Origin: Artemia franciscana
Taxonomy: Eukaryota; Arthropoda; Branchiopoda; Anostraca; Artemiidae
Length of the DNA: 64,000 bases
Assembly (NCBI RefSeq): GCF_032884065.1
Contig: NC_088867.1
Span: 53,898,968 to 53,962,967, forward strand
Direction: 5' to 3'
Shown: piece after piece, positions 46,936 to 59,466 of the stretch
How the letters are laid out: each line of letters opens with the position of its first letter
How positions within the stretch are numbered: position 1 is the stretch's first letter
The notes under the pieces: generated by a model
What the model saw: only the letters and a program-made list of their open reading frames with translations
The model's database searches: none
Told to the model about the DNA's origin: nothing
Made by a program: the position numbers and the translations under genes

Positions 46936-47739
46936 AAAAAAAGAGGCTGGTTTAGGAATGGTAACTAATGTCTCAGTTAGTTTTTAATGTTAAGAATTTG
47001 TTGCGCAAACAGACCTATGGGAATTTTGAAAGATAGGCTAAAACTCCATAAAGATGCTATTGGGTTGAAAAAAAAACGGTTCCATTAGAATATTCAGAAT
47101 CGAAAACCTTATTTTGGAGAACTAAAATCCCTCCTATTGTATAACAAGGAAAATTATTTTTCTTAAATAAGAGGTAAGTGATGTCTCTTTTTTTACTCTC
47201 CACTGTTTTTTACTGTTTCTTAGTCGCCAGTAATGGTTTGCTAAGGCATAGTGGAGGTGTTAAAGCGCTCATTTGAAAGGAAATTGCTATATCTAATTTA
47301 CAAATTAACAAATTAACAAAGGATAATTTGTTATCCTTGTTATCCTAAAGTTTTCTAATTAACAAAGGATAGTATTAAAACAAAATGCAATTTTAGACAA
47401 GCAATTTTTCACGGTAGCCTCCTTAGGGGTTGCCTAGTAAAAAACAACCTATTCACATTGGGATTGGCTGTAACCTAGTAAAAATCAAACCTAGTAAAAT
47501 GTTATTTAAAAGATTGTTTATTTAAAAATATTTTACGTATAAACGACGGCATTTTGATATTAGTTTTGACAATTTTGATAAAATATGGCATTTTAGATGG
47601 CATTTTGATAATTATCATTCTGGTTTAAATGAAGAACAGTTTGTAATTACGAAAAGTAATTTCTGAGAATTTTGAGCAACAGCTTGAAACCCTCAAAATG
47701 ATGTAAAAATTAAAATAAAGTGTATACCATTGAAACCTC

Positions 47740-48230
47740 CACTGTCAGAAAACCCCTGAATTGAAAATTACAGCCCATCACCTTGGAAAACGAGGATAAT
47801 TACATTTTTCACAGATAGAATTAGTGCGAGTCGTTTATTTTTTTTTTCTAGGGCCAATTGCATCGAAAAAGTGGTCGTGGAGCATTGAAAGAAGGATCTC
47901 TTAAATGGAAATAGAGGTGTCTAGTGGTCTTCTAAATAACAAAAAGGTTGTACCACTACAAAGTAACGTTTTCTTCCATTTTTTGCCGCAGAAGATCAAT
48001 TTTACCCCAAGTGGGATCAGAATCTCAGACAGTGCAAATTTCGAAATATTAAATCAATTTGTAATGGTCTAAGGCTTAAATGTGCTATTTTAATATAATC
48101 TTATTAACACAAAGAAATGCTATCGGTTGGTTAATTTGCACAAGTTTTATACATTTATGCTGCATACGCTACGAAGCAACAATTTTTTAGGTGTCAACGA
48201 CGCTCTTTACTTCTAGTGAAAATTTTTTTT
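47740..48230 (+). mobile_element. Ancient PTR remnant
   Basis: Order-preserved but heavily mutated blocks: a GTGCGAGTCGTTTATTTTTT patch, GCATCGAAAAAGTGGTCGTG (versus CGTATCGACCAAGTGGTCCT in young copies), a GTTAGAATG-like region and a final CGCTCTTTACTTCTAG. No termini recognisable. Confidence 0.5.
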
Positions 48231-48509
48231 AAAGCTTCAGAATCAAATGCCATAGCAAAAATTATAAAACATCAACTATAAAAATTTAAACCCAAGGCTG
48301 CTAAAAAAAAAGAATTCTCTCATACTCATACTTCCCTCTATTGAAGGAGGGCCTATTTTCTGGCCGGAACGAATCTACTTTCTTCTATTAAACAAGAATT
48401 AGACTTAGCTTAAAGTAGGCCTTAGACCACAGACTTGTCACTGGCTTGAAAAGCTTAATCGGTCAGCCAGATTTATGATTAATCCTAAAATTAAATAGAC
48501 TAAGCTTAC

Positions 48510-48781
48510 CTTGCTAGAACTTGAGGGTTAGATTCGTATCCCGACGGTAAGGTAACTGACTGAAGCAGGTGGGCAGCTGCTGAAGATTGTTGAAACATCG
48601 CTACCCAAGGATTGGCATCTGAGTCAGCTTTCTTTTCCTCTTTTTGAGCATCACTTCCAAGAAGACTAGAAATAGAAAATGACGAAGATTTAGACTTCTC
48701 TGTCACTTCTGTCTGAGTCTTTTCAGTATTAGGCTCTGTTTCTAACTCTCTGTCTGTTTCAGTGAGAATCTTCGCCATCAT
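48510..48781 (-). CDS. Hmx homeobox protein, exon 1 (start codon)
   Basis: Read on the minus strand from ATG at 48781-48779 to the donor CAAG|GTAAGC at 48510/48509. An in-frame TGA lies just upstream of the ATG, so this is the first possible AUG in the exon; a second ATG follows at once with a G at +4. It encodes residues 1-90 plus two bases of an Arg codon. The start is Glu/Thr-rich, then SSFSISSLLG at residues 33-42, a short hydrophobic motif of the EH1-like type found near the N-terminus of Hmx and other NK-class proteins and thought to recruit Groucho-type corepressors. An Ala/Leu/Gln-rich segment follows. Whole protein: 386 residues, nuclear DNA-binding transcription factor. Hmx proteins are known to act in neural and sensory development and to prefer CAAGTG-type sites. 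Confidence 0.85.
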
Positions 48782-49309
48782 ATTGTCAATCACTAATAAC
48801 AATACCAACTTTATTCAAGCGATCCTTTCAATCAAATGACAATCAGAACTAATAGAGGTTGGGTCTTCTTCAGAAGCGGTACAACTTTCCATAAGTAGAA
48901 AGCAACTCGTTGTGAAATCGATCTAAACATACATCGCGCAGCACCTCTTCCATTGGCTTAAAAGAAGAATGGTAGGAGGGATGTAGGACAATAAAAATCT
49001 TTTGCGCGGCTCTGATTGTTATTTTTGAAAGACTAATTGGCTCCCAGTTTTGTCGATAATTAAATATAATTTAGAAATATTATCAGATTTGCCCCCTCTG
49101 GAAAAGATAGGACTAATTACTAAAAGGGGATTATTTAGTAAAGAATCTGTGTACTGGTATCGATTTCAGAATAGAAAATGATTGACGGAAACAAGTATTT
49201 TCGTGACATATAAGAGGATCAGCATTAATTAAAAAATAGTAACCAGTCTGAATACATTCAGCTGAACTCGTCAACATTTTAGCTATAAACCGACTCATTT
49301 CAGGTACAA
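48782..49309 (-). promoter_or_regulatory. Hmx 5'UTR and probable promoter-proximal region
   Basis: The sequence upstream of the ATG on the minus strand, free of PTR for about 530 bp. I see no convincing TATA box or initiator, and a further non-coding 5' exon cannot be excluded. The assignment rests on position only. Confidence 0.35.
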
Positions 49310-49493
49310 TTAAATAAAAAACAAGTTTGTTCAACTGAAAGTAAGGAGCAACATTAAACCTTAAAACAAATAGAAATCATTACGCATATGAAGGGGTTCT
49401 CCCCCTTGTCAATACCTTGCTCTTTACGCCAAATTTCGAATTTTGTTCCAGTTCTTTCAGAATGGCCCCTGAATCACAAAGGTCGTTTAATTA
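49310..49493 (-). mobile_element. PTR fragment: arm joined to middle block
   Basis: TTAAATAAAAAACAAG and GAAAGTAAGGAGC arm text leads into the ATTACGCATATGAAGGGGTTC and ACCTTGCTCTTTACG middle hairpin block. It ends near GGTCGTTTAATT. Confidence 0.7.
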
Positions 49494-49938
49494 CAATAAA
49501 TAGCTCTTTTGAAAATATTAAAAAAAAATTCATCTTAGCAACCTTCTTCTGGCGTGATTTGAAGGACAGCTAAATTAAACTTTTGCTAATACAAGGAATT
49601 TTCCTGCCCCAGCAATCGAGGTTATAAGTTTAAAGCCCACTAAGAAATATCTTTGTCATTTTCAGGCCATATTTTTGAAGGACAGAGAAGCCGAGCTATA
49701 ATCGTCTTTTACATTAGAATTGTTTGGGCCAAATGACTGAAGCTTGTAATTTTCGCCTACCCCTACCTGAAGAAAATGTAATTGCCTCTGTAATTTTTCT
49801 GATCCAAGTTTTAAACAAAAAAAAATCTTGGCCTATTTTTCGGGAGCTGCCATACCCCAATATATTTTTGCGTGTGTACTAGGTCTCCTAAATGTCAAGT
49901 CCAAACAATTTACGTTTAAAAAAAAGTGCATGAATCTT
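49494..49938. other. No recognised feature
   Basis: AT-rich spacer between PTR fragments. Confidence 0.35.
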
Positions 49939-51590
49939 TCGAACAGTTCGTGGTAACTAACTGTAGTAAGGAGTGACCCGGCTCAATAGTAACCGAAACT
50001 CTAAGAAATAGAATTGTGATACCACTAGTTACATCAAAATAATTGCATTTTTATGCTGATTTTAAATGTATAAGTTTCATTAAGTTTAGTCCTACTCATT
50101 CAAAGTTACGAACCTGAGAAAATTTGCCTTATTTTAGAAAATAGGGGAAACACCCCCTAAAAGTAATAGAATCTTAACGAAAATTACACCATCAGATCCA
50201 GCGTATAAGAGAACTCTACTCTAGAAGTTTCAACCTACTGTCTACAAAAATATAGGATTTGGTATTTTTTGCCAGAGGAAAAATCACGGGTGTGTGTTTG
50301 TTGTTGTTTTTTTTTTTTTTCTTGTTGTGTTTTTCCCCATGGATGACCGCATCGACCCAGTGGTCCTAGAATGTCGCGGAAGGGCTCGTTCTAAAGAAAA
50401 TTTAAAGTTCTAGTGTGTATTTTAAGTGATCGAAAAATTGGAGGGCATATACGCCCCCTCCCCCGCTCATTTTTTCCCAAAGTCACCGGATCAAAATTTT
50501 GAGATACCCATTCTGTTCAACATAGTCGAAAAACCTGATAATTATGTCTTTCGGGACGACTGAATCCCCCACACTCCCCAGGGGAGGTGCTGCAAGTTAC
50601 AAACTTTGACCATTGTTTACATATAGTAATGGTTATTCGAAAGTGTTCAGACGTTTTCAGGGGAATTTTTTCGTATTGAGAAGGGAGAGGGGGGCTAGGA
50701 GAGGGGATTATTTGGGAGTGTCCTTAAATGGAGGAATTTATCATGGGGGAAGAAAATTTTCTTGAAGGGAGTGCAGGATTTTCTAGCATTATTTGAAAAA
50801 AAATTGGAAAATAAATAAAAAAGTTTTTTCAGCTGGAAGTAAGGAGCAGCATTAAAACATGAAATAAACAGAAAGTGTTGCGCATATAATGGGGTCCGTT
50901 ACCTCCACAATACCTCACTCTTTAAGCTAAAGCATTTTTAGTAATTTCAACTATTTATTCTATGGCCTTCGTGATTCAGGGTTCATTTTTAAAGAATTGG
51001 GACAAAATTCAATCTTTATCGTAAAGAGCGAGGTATTGACAAGGGAGTGAGCCCCCTCATATATGTAATAAAAATATACAAATATTCAAGTTCGTTACGC
51101 AAGCTAATTCGTAAGTTACGTATATTTATTACTAGTAAAAACGTTCGTTAAAAAAAAGTAAAAAGTTCTAGTTGCCTTTTTAAGTAAGAAAATATTGAAG
51201 GGCAACTAGGCCTCCTCCCCTACCCCTTTTTTCATCAAAATTGTCCGATCAGAACTATGAGAAAGCCATTTAGCCAAAAATAAAATTAATATGCAAATTT
51301 AATTTTAATTATTCATTTTCTGTGAGCCAAAATCAAACTATGCAATAATTCAAAAAGTTCAGGAATTAAATAAAAAGCAAGTTTTTTTTAACTGCAAGTA
51401 AGGAGCGACACTAAAGCTTAAACCGAACAGAAATTATTCCATATATGAAAGGGGTTGTCCCCTCCGTAACGCACCGCTCTTTATGCTAAAGTTTTGTATT
51501 GTTATGAAAAATAGAGTTGTGAAAAATAGTCAAACTTTAGAGTAAAGAGCGAGGTGTTATGGAGGGGACAACCCCTTTCATATACGGAAT
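49939..51590 (+). mobile_element. PTR element copy K (truncated at outer right arm)
   Basis: TC-hairpin start (TCGAACAGTTCGTGG), full body, palindrome left arm and loop. The right arm stops after CCCCTTTCATATACGGAAT at 51590, so the final ~65 bp are missing. Confidence 0.85.
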
Positions 51591-52705
51591 GAAAACCCTT
51601 GATTCAAACCAGCATGGAAAGTAAACCATTTGTCATTCGACCACCGACAAGTCTGATAATCAAAGGTTAATAAAATTGTTTTTTTTTAATCATAAAACTT
51701 TTGAGTTTTGTGATAAAACTTCATCAGAGTTACTCAACAAAAATATTTTTATTATTGAAACGAATTCACACAATATTTAAAGGAATTAAACGAAATTCAC
51801 ACTTTTCAACGAGAATTATCTGTTGGTTCTGAGAAACAGATTAATAAAACTGCCGATATCAAATTCTTGTTAGGATGGAGGACGCTGTTAAAAATTCAAT
51901 AATTGAAAAATTTTACTCTATTCAGAAATGGATGGTTTTTCTTGAAAAACAAATTTCAAGATTTACCTGCAAATACAATTTTTGATCTCCTAAAAAATGA
52001 AATCTCCCTAAAGAATGGGAAAAAATCCCCAATATTCCCCATAAAGAATTCCCCTCCCCCTGGAAAAAAAACTGTTGGCTTAGGAACTGGAAGTTTCACG
52101 CGTCTATACGCGGGGAGGAACTTTAATTTCGAAACTTTTTTTGTATTTCTCTACAGCTATAAAATCCTAGAAATGTTGTCCCTGAAAATTTATTCAACAT
52201 GATTAAAAAAAAAAATTGCGAAATACCATCAAGGGTAACTGCATGTATTTTCCTAGAAAATATAAAAAGATAAGTTGTTTCTTGGGAACAATGTTAAAAA
52301 TATGTTCTCTTCAAAAGAACTATAGTTTTGGATGTTCGAGAAATTTCCAATTTTTACCCATTTTAGCGCTTATGGGGTAGTTACTACCTTCCCCATCTTT
52401 GGACACCCTTGAACTTGTTTGTTGAGTAAATCAGAATGAATAGCAAGAAAAGGTATTGTGCGAGAAACAACTACCGTTATCGACAGTTGTGTCGGAAAAC
52501 AAAACTTTTGAACAAAATATTCCCATAATACTACCCCAAGAAAATTACTTGATAATTAATCAGTTCATAGTTATTCAAATGTCTTATGCCAAATCTTGAG
52601 TTTCTGAGGCTATACTCCTCTTCAATTGCGTCTCTGAACGTTAAATGAGAGTCCGTAAAAAGTGAATTGCTCCTAAAGTGAATTAAATACAAAAGAACGA
52701 GTGTT
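51591..52705. other. No recognised gene
   Basis: AT-rich spacer. A 99-codon plus-strand open stretch (51903-52202) and a 122-codon minus-strand stretch (52531-52899, which enters PTR sequence) lack domains. Confidence 0.4.
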
Positions 52706-53062
52706 CTTTCAACTGAAAGTAAGAAGCAACATTGAAATGCCAGACAAAGAGAAATTATTCCGTATATGAGCGGGGCTGTCCCCTCCTCAGCCTCTCGCTC
52801 TTTGCGCCAGAGTTTGACTTTTTGTCCCAACCCTATTAGAGTAGCTCCTGAAACCCAAGGGCCGTTCAATTGGAATAAGAAGTTTTTATAAAGCACCAAA
52901 AAACATTAGCACAAAGAGCAAGGGATTAAGGAGGGAAGTGTTCCGTCATATACAGACTAATATCTGATCGTCTCAAGTTTTAATGTTGCTCCTTGCTTTT
53001 AGTTGACAAAACTTGTTCGTGTTTTTTTATTTAATTTCTGAACGTTTTTCAAATTAGGACTG
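52706..53062 (-). mobile_element. Diverged PTR palindrome plus body start
   Basis: Both arms are present (left from CAACTGAAAGTAAGAAGC, right to GTTTTTTTATTTAA at 53034) but with many mismatches and a longer loop containing the CCTGAAACCCAAGGGCCG block. The TTTCTGAACGTTTTTCAAATTA body start follows, then it breaks off. Confidence 0.75.
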
Positions 53063-53429
53063 AAAATCTCCTTCTGCGAAAATTGCCAATAAGAAACTCC
53101 CTGACCCCGATGAATCCCTCCTGTAGAAGTCCCCCCCCCAAAAAAATTCTCGTCTGGTCCCCAGTAACAAACACTGTACGTAAACAATTGGCAAATTGCA
53201 TATCTTACAGCATACTAACAACAAGAGCAACCAATGGGGAAATAACTTTAACCATAAACAAATATTTCAACTCTATATCCAGGGACCGTCCCCAGAATAT
53301 AAATAATAGCATATAACAACAATAGCAGTAACATAAAACATAACATATAAAAAAAAACATACAATAAAATGTGATCATTAAAAATGACATTAAAATGAAA
53401 ATAGTCCCAGAATCATTACTTTCAGGAAG

Positions 53430-53717
53430 TCGAACAGTTCGCGGCAACGAACTGTAGTAAGGATCGACCCGGCTCAATAGTAACCGAAACTCTAAAAAAC
53501 GGAATTTTTATAATACTATTTACATCAAAAGAATCACATTTACATGCGATTATTAGGGGCAGTTCCCTCCTCAACACCCCGCTCTTTACGCTAGTGTTTT
53601 TTACTGTTCTAAAAAGTAGAGTCGAGAGAAAGTCAAACTTTAGCGCAAAGAGCGGGGCGTCGAGGAAGGAACATCCTCTTTCATATACGGAGTAATTTCT
53701 GTTCGTTTTAAGTTTTA
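53430..53717 (+). mobile_element. PTR internally deleted derivative L
   Basis: A 5' hairpin (TCGAACAGTTCGCGG) and about 120 bp of 5' sequence, then a direct jump at about 53553 into the palindrome (AGGGGCAGTTCCCTCCTC), ending in GTTTTAAGTTTTAA. A miniature form of about 290 bp. Confidence 0.8.
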
Positions 53718-53890
53718 ATTAAATAAAAAAACATGTTTTTAAAATGAAAGTAAGGAGCAACATTAAAACTTAAAACGAACAGAAATTACTCCGTATATGA
53801 AAGGGGTGTTTCCTCCTCAACGCTTCACTCTTTACGCTAAAGTTTGACTCTTTCTCTTAACTCTAATTTTTAAAACTGTAAGAAACTTAA
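53718..53890 (+). repeat. PTR left palindrome arm
   Basis: ATTAAATAAAAAAACATG to AAAACTGTAAGAAACTTA, directly after derivative L and sharing its AATT at the junction. Confidence 0.75.
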
Positions 53891-54130
53891 CAAGGAATCA
53901 CCTTGGAAGCAATATAATAACAAAAAAAAGAATACAATCCCGAAAATACATAATTTTTATTTTAATTTAATTTTTAATTAAAAAAATCCAATTCTTTTTA
54001 ATTAATTTAGTAAACAAAAAGCAGTGAGTCCTATTATTTCTAACAGAAATGAACAGAATGGGGCCATAAAAAAAAGGATATACAATGGATCTGTGAAATA
54101 CAAAGACTGTCATAGAAAATGTAGTAGGCC

Positions 54131-54740
54131 ACCACATACTACTACTACTACTACTACTACTAACTCACCGCAGTGGCAAGACTGCCTGAGGCCAACATTG
54201 CTACGTCAGCTCCATCTCCGTCCCAACCTATTCGAAGCCTCCCTCTTTACACCCTTCAAAAAGTTCCCATCTCCCTTAAGTCTTTCTTTACGACATCCTT
54301 CCACCCCAACCGTGGACAACCTGCTTTCCGTTTAGCCCTAGACGGTGGGCCAAAAAGTACAATCTTTGGTACAATCTGTCATCCTTCTACCGCAGAACGT
54401 GTCCTAGTCATTTCAACCTTTCTCTCATTATAGCCCTTGAATGCGGGATTGAACCACTCTTTTCATTGAGCCTACTATTTGAAATTCGGTCAGTCAGTCC
54501 GTTACACAAAACAATCAATAGGTAATATCTCTGGAAAACATCTAGCGAATCTTCCTCCGTTTTTCGGAGTGCCCATGCTTCAGAACCATATTTGACCGCT
54601 ATCATTAGTGTAGCTTCCACTATTTTATTCTTGGTTCGCAGACTTATTTTCTTTCAATTCCAGGCTTTTTTCAACTGTGAAAAAGCATCCTGAGCAACGG
54701 CTATTCTACATTTTCAAGGCATCCACCGTCTCTATTAATA
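54131..54740 (-). pseudogene. RTE-like LINE 3' fragment, minus strand
   Basis: Opens on the plus strand with a (CTA)n run at 54138-54163, the complement of the (TAG)n tail seen at 8857-8872. It continues as the reverse complement of the LINE C-terminal region to about the KDGG..SEDV region. A 70-codon piece (54408-54620) keeps KYGSEAWALRK and LTDRISNSRL, matching the intact copy with several changes. 5'-truncated and frameshifted. Confidence 0.8.
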
Positions 54741-54770
54741 ATTCAATAAAAATTAAGTCTTTTTAACTGA

Positions 54771-56378
54771 TTAAATAAAAAAAACAAGTTTTTTTAACTG
54801 ATAGTAAGGAGCGATATTAAAACTTAAAACGAACAGAAAATACTCCTTATACAAAAAGGGGCTGTTCCCTCCTCAATACCCCGCTCTTTCCGCTAAAGTT
54901 TGACTCTTTCTCTCAACTCCACTTTTGAAAACAGTAAAAAAACTTTAGCATAAAGAGCGGGGCGTTGAAGAGTGAACAGCCCCTTTTGTATACGGAGTAA
55001 TTTATGTTCGTTTTAAGTTTTAATATCGCTCCTTACTATCAGTTAAAAAAAAGCTTGTTTTCTTTTAATTTCTGAAAGTTTTTAAATTAAGGCGTGTTTT
55101 CATTTTGGCTCTCCGCACATGAATAATCAAAACGAAATTTGCATATTAATTTATTTTTATGGCTAAATGGCTTTCTCATAGTTTCGATCAAATGATTTTG
55201 AGAAAAAGGAGCGGGGGAATAGGCATAGTTACCCTCCAATTTTTTCGTTATTTAAAAAGCAACTGGAACTTTTAATTTTCACGTCGTCAATACCTCGCTC
55301 TTTACACTAAAGCTTAAATTTTGTCCAAATTCCTTAAGAATGACCCCTGAATCACAAAGACCGTAGAATAAATAATTGAAATTAATAAAGTTACTTTAGC
55401 GTAAAGAGCGAGGTATTAGGAGGAGGTGAACCCCTCATATACATAATAATTTCTGTTGGATTTCAGCTTTAATGCTGGTCCTTACTTTCAGTGGAAAAAA
55501 CTTTTTCCTATTTTTTTTTCATTGTTCTTTAAAAAAAATGCTAAACAATCCTGCGCCCCCCTTCATTGAAATTTTCTTCCCCATGAAAAATTCCTCCATG
55601 CAAAGATCCCGTCGCATAACCCCCTCCCCTAATTCCCTCCCCCAACCAAAGAAAAATCCCCTGTAAGCGTCTGTACACTTCCCAATAACTATTACTATGT
55701 TTAAACACTGGTCAAAGCTTATAACTTGCAGCCCCTCCCACGGGGACTGTGGAGGAGTAAGTCGTCCGCAAAGAGATAGTTATTAGGTTTTTCGATTATG
55801 CTGAATAAAATCGCTATCTCAGAATTTTGATCCGGTGACTTTGGGAAAAAAATGAGCACGGAAGGGGGCCTAAGTGCCCTCCAATTTTTTGGTCACTTAA
55901 AAAGGGCACTAGAACCTTTTTAATTTCCGTTAGAATGAGCCATCACATGACATTCTAGGACCAATGGGTCGATACGATCACCCATGGGAAAAAAAACGCA
56001 AAAACAAAAAACAAACAAATGAACACGCATCCATGATCTGTCTTGTGGCAAAAAATGCAATATTCCACATTTTTGTAGATAAATCCTTGAAACTTCTACT
56101 GTAGGGTTCTCTAATACGCTGAATCTGATGATGTGATTTTTGTTAAGATTCTATGAATTTTGAGGGTCCCCCCCTATTTTCTCAAATAAGGAAATGTTTT
56201 TCAGGATAGTAACTTTTGATGGGTAAGTCTAAACTCAAAGAAACTTATATATTTAAAATCAGCATCAAAATGCGATTCTTTTGATGTAACTATTTTTATG
56301 AAAATTCTGTTTTTAGAGTTTCGGTTACTATTGAGCCGGGTCGCTCCTTACTACAGTTTGTTACCACGAACTGTTTGA
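54771..56378 (-). mobile_element. PTR element copy M, full length
   Basis: Minus-strand copy. Palindrome at 54771-55075 whose arms share private changes (GATAGTAAGG with CCTTACTATC; GCGATATT with AATATCGC). The body and terminal hairpin end in TTTGA at 56378, where copy N starts without any spacer. Confidence 0.85.
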
Positions 56379-58052
56379 AAGTAAGGAGCGATATTAAAAC
56401 TTAAAACGAACAGAAATTACTCCGTATATGAAAGGCGTATATGAAAGGGGCTGTTCCCTCCTCAACGCAACGCTATTTATGTTAAAGTTTGACTCTTTTT
56501 CCCAACTCTACTTTTTAAAACAGTAAAGGGAACAGCCCCTTTCATATACGGAGTAATTTCTGTTCGTTTTAAGTTTTAATATCGCTCCCTACTTTCAGTT
56601 AAAGAAACTTGTTTTTTTATTTAATGTCTGAAAGCTTAATGAAAGATTTTCTGAAAGAATTAATGTATGTTTTGATTTTGAACTCCGCACATGAATAATT
56701 AAAACAAAATTTGCACATTAATTTATTTTTATGGCTAAATGGCTTTCTCATAGTTTTGATCGGACGATTTTGAGAAAAAAGGAGCGAGGGAGTAGGCCTA
56801 GTTACCCTCCAATTTTTTGGTTATTTAAAAGGCAACTAAAACTTTTAATTTTTTACGAACGTTTTTTATTAGTAAAAATATATGTAACTTACGAATTAAC
56901 TTACGTAACGAACTTCTATATTCGTGTGTTTTTATCACGTATGTGAGGGGTTCACCCCCTCGGCAATACCTCGCTCTTTACACTAAAGCTTAAATTTTGT
57001 CCCAATTTCTTAAGAATGACCCCTGAATCACAATGGCAGTAAAATAAATAGTTGGAATTAATCAAAATTTCTTTAGCGCAAAGAGCGAGGAATTAGGAGG
57101 AGGTGAATCCCTTTTATGCGTAATAAATTCTGTTCATTTTAAATTTTAATGCTGTTCCTTACTTTCAGTTAAAAAAACTTTTTCATATTTATTTTTTCAT
57201 TGTTCTTTAAAAAAATGTTAAAAAAAAATCCTGCGCCCCCTTCATAGAAATTTTCTTTCCCCATGACAAATTCCTCCATGGTAGGTTCCCCCCACATAAA
57301 CCCCTTCCCTCAACCCCTCCCCCAGCCAAAAAAAAATCCTACTGAAAACGTCTGTACACTTCCTAACAACCATTACCATTACGTAAACACAGGTCAAGGT
57401 TTGTAACTTACATCCCCTCCCACGGGGACTGTGGGGGCGTAAGTCGTCCTCAAAGACATAGTTATTGGTTTTTCTACTATGCTGAATAGAATGGCTATCT
57501 CATTATTTTGATCCGGTGACTTTGGGGAAAAAATGAGCGTAGGAGGGGGCCTAGGTGCCCTTCGATCTTTTTGGTCATTTAAAAAGGGCAGTGGAACTTT
57601 TAATTTCTGTTATAATGAGTTCTCCCACGACATTCTAGGACCACTGGGTCGATACGATAACCCCTGGGAAAAAAAACACACACAAACAAAAAACAAACAA
57701 ATGAACACGCATCCATGATCTGTGTGGCAAAAAATGCAAAACTAAATATTTTTGTAGACAGGAAGTTGAAACTTCTACTGTAGGGTTCTCTGATACGCTG
57801 AATCTGATGGTGTAATTTTCGTTAAGATTCTATGACTTTTGAGGGGTATTCACCCTATTTTCTAAAATAAGGCAAATTTTCTTAACTTTTGATGGGTAAG
57901 TCTAAACTTAATGAAACTTATATATTTAAAATCAGCATTAAAATGAAATTTTTTTGATGTAACTATTGTTATAAAAATTCCATTTTTTAGAGTTTCGGTT
58001 ACTATTGAGCTGGGTCGCTTCTTACTACAGTTCGTTACCACGAACTGTTTGA
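56379..58052 (-). mobile_element. PTR element copy N, tandem to M
   Basis: Starts inside the palindrome at AAGTAAGGAGCGATATT, lacking the outer ~30 bp of the left arm. It includes a small GTATATGAAAGG duplication near 56426-56440, a palindrome with a shortened centre, then the full body and terminal hairpin with TTTGA at 58052. Confidence 0.85.
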
Positions 58053-59466
58053 TACTACGAAGGTAAGTGAAGCTGTCCACATGATTGATCTTTTCGTTAA
58101 CCTAACGTCACTTTAGCCAAAGGCTACCCTAAAGCAGCCGAACAATAATCTTCGTCTTATTGTACTACTACCTCTAGACTACATTAAGAAAAAAGGCTCG
58201 CCTGTAGAGACCGTTCTCGCACTACATGGCGTTCCTGCTTACGGTGACCACTTTACAACATCTAACAACAAACTTCTGTAATTCCAATTTTAAGAAGAGG
58301 CCACTAAACAAGGTCAACTTCAGGAGCTAAAAATTAAACTAAAAAATAATGTTTGCGTTAGAATTAAAAATTGTTGGAAAAGTTTCTCCAACCACAAATA
58401 GCAACAAACAGACACCATGAATTCTTATAAAAAAAAACTGAAAACATATAAGACATTATTTTTTTTCATGAAAAAGACTGTGGCAATAAAAAATGACAGA
58501 TAATAATAAAAAAAAACTACAAAATAAGTTTTTCAAATAAAAGTAAAGAGCTCCAAAAAGTAACTAGTCAAAACCTTTTATTTGGGTGTTGTTAAAGGTA
58601 ATGATTGAATAAATATCTGCAATTGCCAACTCGCTGTATTTTTGGCATTCTTCAAAGTTTTAGTTAAATGCTAGTAAGATTTTAGCGTAAAAAGTGGGGC
58701 TGTGGTGTTGGCATTTTTCAGATATATTGAAATTTCTGTTCGCCTTTGTTTTTAAACCACAAGAAGCCTAAAATTTGTCAACTAAAAATAAAACAAAATA
58801 CTCCGATTTATAATTGTCAAAAAGCTATTTTATACTGCTTCCTAGGTTCAGAGGTCATATTGGCGAACATGGTTCGGCTTGAAAATACACATTTAGTTCA
58901 TCTGGAACAAACGGTTCAAATTCTAATTGTTTGTTTTCAATTTTTTCTTTTAACTGTTTTTATTCCTTTAAGGCATGAAAAAGTTACGCAGGGTGGTAGA
59001 AATAGGGCTAGTGGATCTTTCTATGACTGAAGTCAAAAGGTTTTCACTTCTTATCCGTTTTCAAAACTTATATTGAACCTTCAAATAAATACATAAGGGA
59101 TTAGACATCATCCCCCAATGTCTTTCCATTTTAGAAATATTTTTGAATAAGTAAATAAAATAGATACTAAGCGTTAAGTTTCTACGGTTTTAAGTTTTAA
59201 ATCATAAGAATTATTATGTTTTATGGCAGTACCCCATTTTCCACGTTAAAGAGTAAAATGGATAAGCAAGACCAATTAAAAAAAAAAACGAAAAAACTTG
59301 ACAACGCTTTTTCTGCACAAGAATTCAAACATTAACTATCTGTTGGTTCCCAAAGATGACTATTTCTTCAAACAAAAGCTACACATTCTTAAGTTGTTTG
59401 GGTCCATTTGTTTCTGGCTTACTTTTAGCTGATATTTGACCCACGGTTTTTAATTTTTTTTTGCGC
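58053..59466. other. No recognised gene
   Basis: AT-rich sequence. A 94-codon open stretch (58746-59030) has no recognised domain. Around 58670-58760 a patch (TTTTAGCGTAAAAAGTGGGG then AATTTCTGTTCG) looks like a very decayed PTR arm. Confidence 0.4.

Noticed and set aside
48782-48808. Earlier TTG start for Hmx exon 1
   Set aside because: Not an ATG. An in-frame TGA sits just upstream and the first ATG is at 48781.
51903-52202. 99-codon plus-strand open frame
   Set aside because: Low-complexity Lys/Phe/Asn-rich translation of AT-rich spacer, no domain.
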